Assembly: GCA_964471535.1 (NCBI GenBank)
Contig: CAYYHA010000202.1
Span: 1 to 7,917, forward strand
Reading direction: 5' to 3'
DNA length: 7,917 nucleotides
DNA from: CAYYHA01 sp964471535
Lineage (GTDB): Bacteria; Myxococcota; Myxococcia; SLRQ01
A program made the translations under genes and the position numbers. The notes beneath the pieces were generated by a model. It saw nothing but the letters and a program-made list of their open reading frames with translations, was not told where the DNA came from and made no database searches. This document shows, in pieces, positions 5,138-7,917 of this stretch; the first letter of the stretch is position 1; every line of letters starts with the position of its first letter.

Positions 5138-6292
5138 TCAGCCGCCCGCCGGGCCGGCAACACCGGGCTGGCCCGCGGCGGCCGCGCCGCCGGCCCCGGC
5201 TGTGGCGAGCTGCCCGCAGGCCGCCGCGATGTCCCGCCCCCGGGAGCGGCGCACGACCGCTGTCAGCCCGCGCCGCGCCAGGCGCGCACGAAACGCCTCC
5301 ACCACCGCCTCCGGGGGCCGGTGGAAACCGAGCAGCGGGCTTTCGTTGTAGGCGATGAGGTTCACCTTGGCGGGAATGCCCCGGAGCAGTCTTGCCAGCC
5401 GGTCCGCATCCTCCATGGCATCGGTCACGCCATCGAGGAGCACGTACTCGAAGGTGATGCGGCGCCCCCGCCGCATGGGGAAGCGCCGGCACGCGTCGAG
5501 CAGCTCGGCGAGGCTCCAGCGGCGGTTCACCGGCATCAGGCGCGAGCGCACCTCGTCGGTGGTGCCGGTCAGAGACACGGCGAGCTTCACCTCGGTCTCG
5601 CGTCCGAGCCGCTCCATCGCCGGGACGAGTCCACTGGTGCTCACGGTGATGTGGCGGTGGGAGAAGTTGGCGCCCGCTTCGCTCTGCAGAAGTTCCAGGG
5701 AACGCTTCACCTCGGCGTAGTTGTGCAGGGGCTCGCCCATGCCCATGTAGACGAGGTTGGTCACCGGACGCGGACCGGGCAGGCCGCGGGTCTCGATGAG
5801 CCACCGGTTGACCCGGTAGACCTGATCCACGATCTCCCCCGCCGCGAGGTTGCGCACGAGGCCCATCGTCGCGGTCATACAAAACGCACAGCCCATGGCG
5901 CAGCCGACCTGCGTCGAGATGCACAGGGTCTGGCGATCGGGCGGCCGGCCGGGCGCCACCTCATCGTCGTCACGATCCCGCCACTCGGGGAGGTACACGC
6001 TCTCGATGGCGTGCCCATCGCGGGTGAGGAAGCGGAACTTCACCGTCCCATCGCGCGAGGCCTGCACCTCGTCGAGCGAGAGCGGCGTGACGGAGGCGCA
6101 CGTCTCGAGGCGGGCGCGCAGCGCCTTGGGGAGGTCGCTCATCTCCTCGAAGCGCTCGGCGTAGCGGTGGTGCAGCCACCGGTAGATCTGCCGCGCACGG
6201 TAGGCCGGCTCACCGAGTCCGGCGACGAAGCGCTCGAGTTCGGGCAAGGTCGATCCCCGCAGGTCGGGTGCTTCACGTGCCGGCGGCGTCAT
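5138..6292 (-). CDS. rlmN: Dual-specificity rRNA/tRNA adenine-C2 methyltransferase RlmN
   Basis: RlmN is a radical-SAM enzyme that methylates C2 of A2503 in 23S rRNA and, in many bacteria, A37 of some tRNAs. The 384-residue product has the cluster motif C131-x3-C135-x2-C138 (CAMGCAFC) that holds the [4Fe-4S] centre. Both catalytic cysteines are present: C124 in LCISTQVGC and C359 in DIAAACGQL, corresponding to C118 and C355 of the E. coli enzyme. MGMGEPLHNY (183-192), HITVSTSGL (214-222) and LAVSL (237-241) are family landmarks. The N-terminal region (15-65) matches the RNA-binding part. After residue 362 there is a Gly/Ala-rich tail of about 22 residues with no clear function. The start is ATG 6292, whose first bases overlap the stop of the upstream gene as ATGA, so translation is probably coupled. 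A longer frame to 6502 is only the overlap with that gene. RlmN is favoured over Cfr because of the general family context. Confidence 0.95.
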   Translation of the reverse strand: MTPPAREAPDLRGSTLPELERFVAGLGEPAYRARQIYRWLHHRYAERFEEMSDLPKALRARLETCASVTPLSLDEVQASRDGTVKFRFLTRDGHAIESVYLPEWRDRDDDEVAPGRPPDRQTLCISTQVGCAMGCAFCMTATMGLVRNLAAGEIVDQVYRVNRWLIETRGLPGPRPVTNLVYMGMGEPLHNYAEVKRSLELLQSEAGANFSHRHITVSTSGLVPAMERLGRETEVKLAVSLTGTTDEVRSRLMPVNRRWSLAELLDACRRFPMRRGRRITFEYVLLDGVTDAMEDADRLARLLRGIPAKVNLIAYNESPLLGFHRPPEAVVEAFRARLARRGLTAVVRRSRGRDIAAACGQLATAGAGGAAAAGQPGVAGPAGG

Positions 6293-7719
6293 GCCTCGAC
6301 GGAGTAGTACGCCGCCGCGTCGCTCGCCACCCCGGACGCACCGTGGCCCGAACGCGCGGCGACCGAAGCACCGCCCTCGGTGCCCTTCCCCGGCGGCGCC
6401 TCTCCCCCCGGGGCCGCGCCCGCATCGCCGGTGGGCGTTCCTCGCTCGATCTCCACCGCGGAGACGCGCTTCTCGTCGGCGGCACGCACGGTGAAGGTCC
6501 ACCCGGCATAGGCCACCACCGAGCCGGGCGGGGGCACCTGCCCCGCCGTCGCCGTGAGAAAGCCCCCCACCGTCTCGTAGTCGCCGTCCTTGGGAAACTC
6601 GATCTCGAGCACGTCCTCGAGTTCGCGCAGCGGAAGGCCCGCGTCGACCAGGAGCTTCCCATCGGGAAGCACGCGAATCAGACGCTGCGCCACATCGTAC
6701 TCATCGTGGATCTCGCCCACGATCTCTTCCACCACGTCCTCCAGCGTCACGATGCCGCTGGTGCCGCCGAACTCGTCCACGACGATGGCCAGGTGCGTGC
6801 GCCGCGCCTGCATCTCGGTGAGCAGCCGGGAAACCTTCATCACCTCGGGCACGAAGAAGGGGCTGCGCAGGTACTCGCGCACGTCGAAGTGCTCGGCATC
6901 GAGGGTCTGGCGCCGGAGCGCCCCCAGGAGATCCTTCACGTAGAGCACCCCGATGATGTTGTCGATGGTTCCATCGAAAACCGGAATGCGGCTGTGTTCG
7001 CTCTCCTCGATGAGCTGGAGCACACCGTCGTAGGGCGTGTCCACGTCGAGCGCGACCACGGAGGTCCGCGGAACCATGATCTCCTTCACCCGCAGATCGG
7101 TGAACTCCAGCACGCTGGTGAGCAGCTCCTTCTTCACCCCTTCGAGCGCGCCCACCTCGCTGCCGAGGCCGATGATGAAGTCGATGTCCTCGCTGGTGAC
7201 CGGCGCGCGGGCGGATTTGGCTCCAAGCAACCGGGCGACCCCGCCGGTGACCTTCACGAAGGCCCAGGCCACCGGATAGGAGACCACATAGAAGGGCCAA
7301 AGGACCCTGAGCACGAAGGGCGCCACGGCCTCGGCGTGCTCTCGCGCCAGGGTCTTCGGGGTGATCTCGCCGAAGACGAGGACCAGCAGGGTCATCACGC
7401 CGGTGGCGATGCCCACCCCCGCACTGCCGAAGAGACGCGTCGCAGCACTCGTGGCGATGGCGGTGGCCGCGATGTTGACCAGGTTGTTGCCGATGAGGAG
7501 TGTGGTCAGGACCTGCCGGGGGTGTTCGATCCACAAATCGAGGATCCGCCCCCGGTCGCCGAGCCGCTCCCGCAGCTGCCGTGCCTTCGCATCGCCGAGT
7601 GCGGTCAGCGCCGTCTCGGTCCCCGAGAAGAAGAACGATCCGATGAAGAGGGCAACAAGTGCCCAGAGTTCCCAGGCAGTCGCAGGTTCAGGAGGGTCCA
7701 ACGGAGTAGAATCTAACAA
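6289..7719 (-). CDS. CNNM/CorC-type transporter-like protein with two CBS domains
   Basis: The 476-residue membrane protein has the order DUF21/CNNM, CBS, CBS, CorC_HlyC. The CNNM part (about 15-205) has hydrophobic segments at 16-32, 70-93, 100-118 and 133-160, with FFFSGTETAL (29-38), IGNN (76-79) and GEITPKT (117-123). CBS1 starts at VKEIMVPRTSV (211-221); CBS2 ends in VDEFGGTSGIVTLEDVVEEIVGEI (314-337). The C-terminal domain contains DYETVGGFL (380-388). Residues 427-476 are a low-complexity Gly/Ala tail. Relatives are linked to magnesium or cobalt export; the old label 'hemolysin' is misleading. CBS domains probably sense adenine nucleotides. The start is uncertain: TTG at 7719 is the first codon after an in-frame stop, there is no Shine-Dalgarno, and TTG at 7701 is another choice. 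The first dozen codons are unusually A/T-ending. Its stop overlaps the rlmN start, making it the first gene of the likely operon. Confidence 0.92.
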   Translation of the reverse strand: MLDSTPLDPPEPATAWELWALVALFIGSFFFSGTETALTALGDAKARQLRERLGDRGRILDLWIEHPRQVLTTLLIGNNLVNIAATAIATSAATRLFGSAGVGIATGVMTLLVLVFGEITPKTLAREHAEAVAPFVLRVLWPFYVVSYPVAWAFVKVTGGVARLLGAKSARAPVTSEDIDFIIGLGSEVGALEGVKKELLTSVLEFTDLRVKEIMVPRTSVVALDVDTPYDGVLQLIEESEHSRIPVFDGTIDNIIGVLYVKDLLGALRRQTLDAEHFDVREYLRSPFFVPEVMKVSRLLTEMQARRTHLAIVVDEFGGTSGIVTLEDVVEEIVGEIHDEYDVAQRLIRVLPDGKLLVDAGLPLRELEDVLEIEFPKDGDYETVGGFLTATAGQVPPPGSVVAYAGWTFTVRAADEKRVSAVEIERGTPTGDAGAAPGGEAPPGKGTEGGASVAARSGHGASGVASDAAAYYSVEA

Positions 7720-7738
7720 CCGGTCGCGGGCGCTTCAA
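7710..7738 (-). promoter_or_regulatory. Possible promoter at the start of the CNNM gene
   Basis: On the minus strand TTGAAG (complement of 7733-7738) and TAGATT (complement of 7710-7715) are separated by 17 nt. Each matches the sigma70 consensus at four of six positions. Transcription would begin near 7703, downstream of the TTG at 7719. If this promoter is used, translation must begin at TTG 7701 or later. The match is moderate, but the patch is clearly AT-richer than its surroundings. Confidence 0.3.
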
Positions 7739-7805
7739 CGCACCCGCCGCTCGAGGGCGCGATCCGGCCGCAGCCGTCCCCATCCCACCACGGGCCCGCG
7801 CGGGC

Positions 7806-7836
7806 TGCACCCCTCGCCGCCCTCACCGGCGGTGCA
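7806..7836 (-). terminator. Possible terminator hairpin after the right-edge gene
   Basis: TGCACC (7806-7811) pairs with GGTGCA (7831-7836). Inside it, CCGCC/GGCGG (7817-7821 with 7828-7832) offers a competing 5-bp stem. A 12-bp palindrome, GCCCGCGCGGGC, follows at 7794-7805. They lie 32 nt beyond the stop of the partial gene at the right edge. There is no T-tract. The 148-bp gap 7720-7867 holds nothing else recognisable apart from the promoter-like pair beside the CNNM gene. Confidence 0.25.
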
Positions 7837-7867
7837 CCTGCCCCAGGCGCCGCGTCGATCCGCGGGG

Positions 7868-7917
7868 TCAGCCGCGGTGGAAGACCTCGCTCTGGCGGAA
7901 GAACCAGGCGATCTCGG
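7868..7917 (-). CDS. C-terminal end of an unidentified protein, cut by the window edge
   Basis: The minus strand reads EIAWFFRQSEVFHRG and then TGA at 7868-7870. All 15 sense codons end in G or C, while the other two minus-strand frames over the same bases contain many A/T-ending codons. This is the codon pattern of the real genes here, so the segment is probably the last 15 codons of a gene entering from the right. The piece is too short to name. It would lie 148 bp upstream of the CNNM gene on the same strand. Confidence 0.5.
   Translation of the reverse strand, partial: EIAWFFRQSEVFHRG

Noticed and set aside
5122..5163. Longer MtnP starting at GTG 5163, overlapping the end of rlmN
   Set aside because: The extra 14 residues (rich in Ala, Arg, Pro) precede the normal family N-terminus and there is no ribosome-binding site. 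It is kept only as an alternative start.
4246..7716. Long plus-strand open frames opposite mtnP, rlmN and the CNNM gene (up to about 480 codons)
   Set aside because: They are antisense to genes with complete family motifs, and their translations are His/Arg/Gly-rich without any recognisable domain. Long antisense frames are expected in DNA with this GC bias.

Overview
The window is a very GC-rich chromosomal stretch with a strong preference for G or C at third codon positions. It carries a PilZ protein of the small type that is multiplied in myxobacteria, plus a long PQQ-type beta-propeller protein. Together these suggest a member of the Myxococcota or a related deltaproteobacterial lineage. 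The lineage call is inference, because no rRNA or other marker lies in the window. There is no sign of a mobile element, CRISPR array, tRNA or recent transfer.

Layout. Bases 2-1630 (+) hold the 3' part of a PQQ-like beta-propeller gene that runs in from the left edge. It converges on the rest of the window, where every gene is on the minus strand. The roughly 106-bp convergent gap holds a terminator-like inverted repeat and a 14-bp direct repeat. Then come a calcineurin-like metallophosphoesterase (1737-2474) and a PilZ-domain protein (2593-2937). The PilZ gene has a good sigma70-type promoter at 3045-3074, a leader of about 100 nt with a perfect hairpin, and an 11-bp-stem hairpin just after its stop.

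A four-gene minus-strand series follows, read from right to left. It starts with a CNNM/CorC-type membrane protein with two CBS domains (6289-7719). The radical-SAM methyltransferase RlmN (5138-6292) overlaps it by an ATGA. Next are S-methyl-5'-thioadenosine phosphorylase MtnP (4228-5121) and a PfkB-family kinase (3187-4137). Spacings of -4, +16 and +90 bp make an operon likely. It ends in three consecutive hairpins, the first of which places the kinase stop codon in a GNRA-type tetraloop. At the right edge (7868-7917) is the last 15 codons of another minus-strand gene.

How the genes may work together. RlmN uses S-adenosylmethionine (SAM) and releases 5'-deoxyadenosine. MtnP phosphorolyses methylthioadenosine and, in some bacteria, 5'-deoxyadenosine too. 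The neighbouring PfkB kinase has no assigned substrate but is plausibly part of nucleoside or sugar salvage. The most interesting leads are this possible SAM by-product salvage unit, the kinase's unknown substrate, and the structured leader and 3' ends around the PilZ gene. Nothing in the window looks like a wholly new system such as a defence island or secretion locus.
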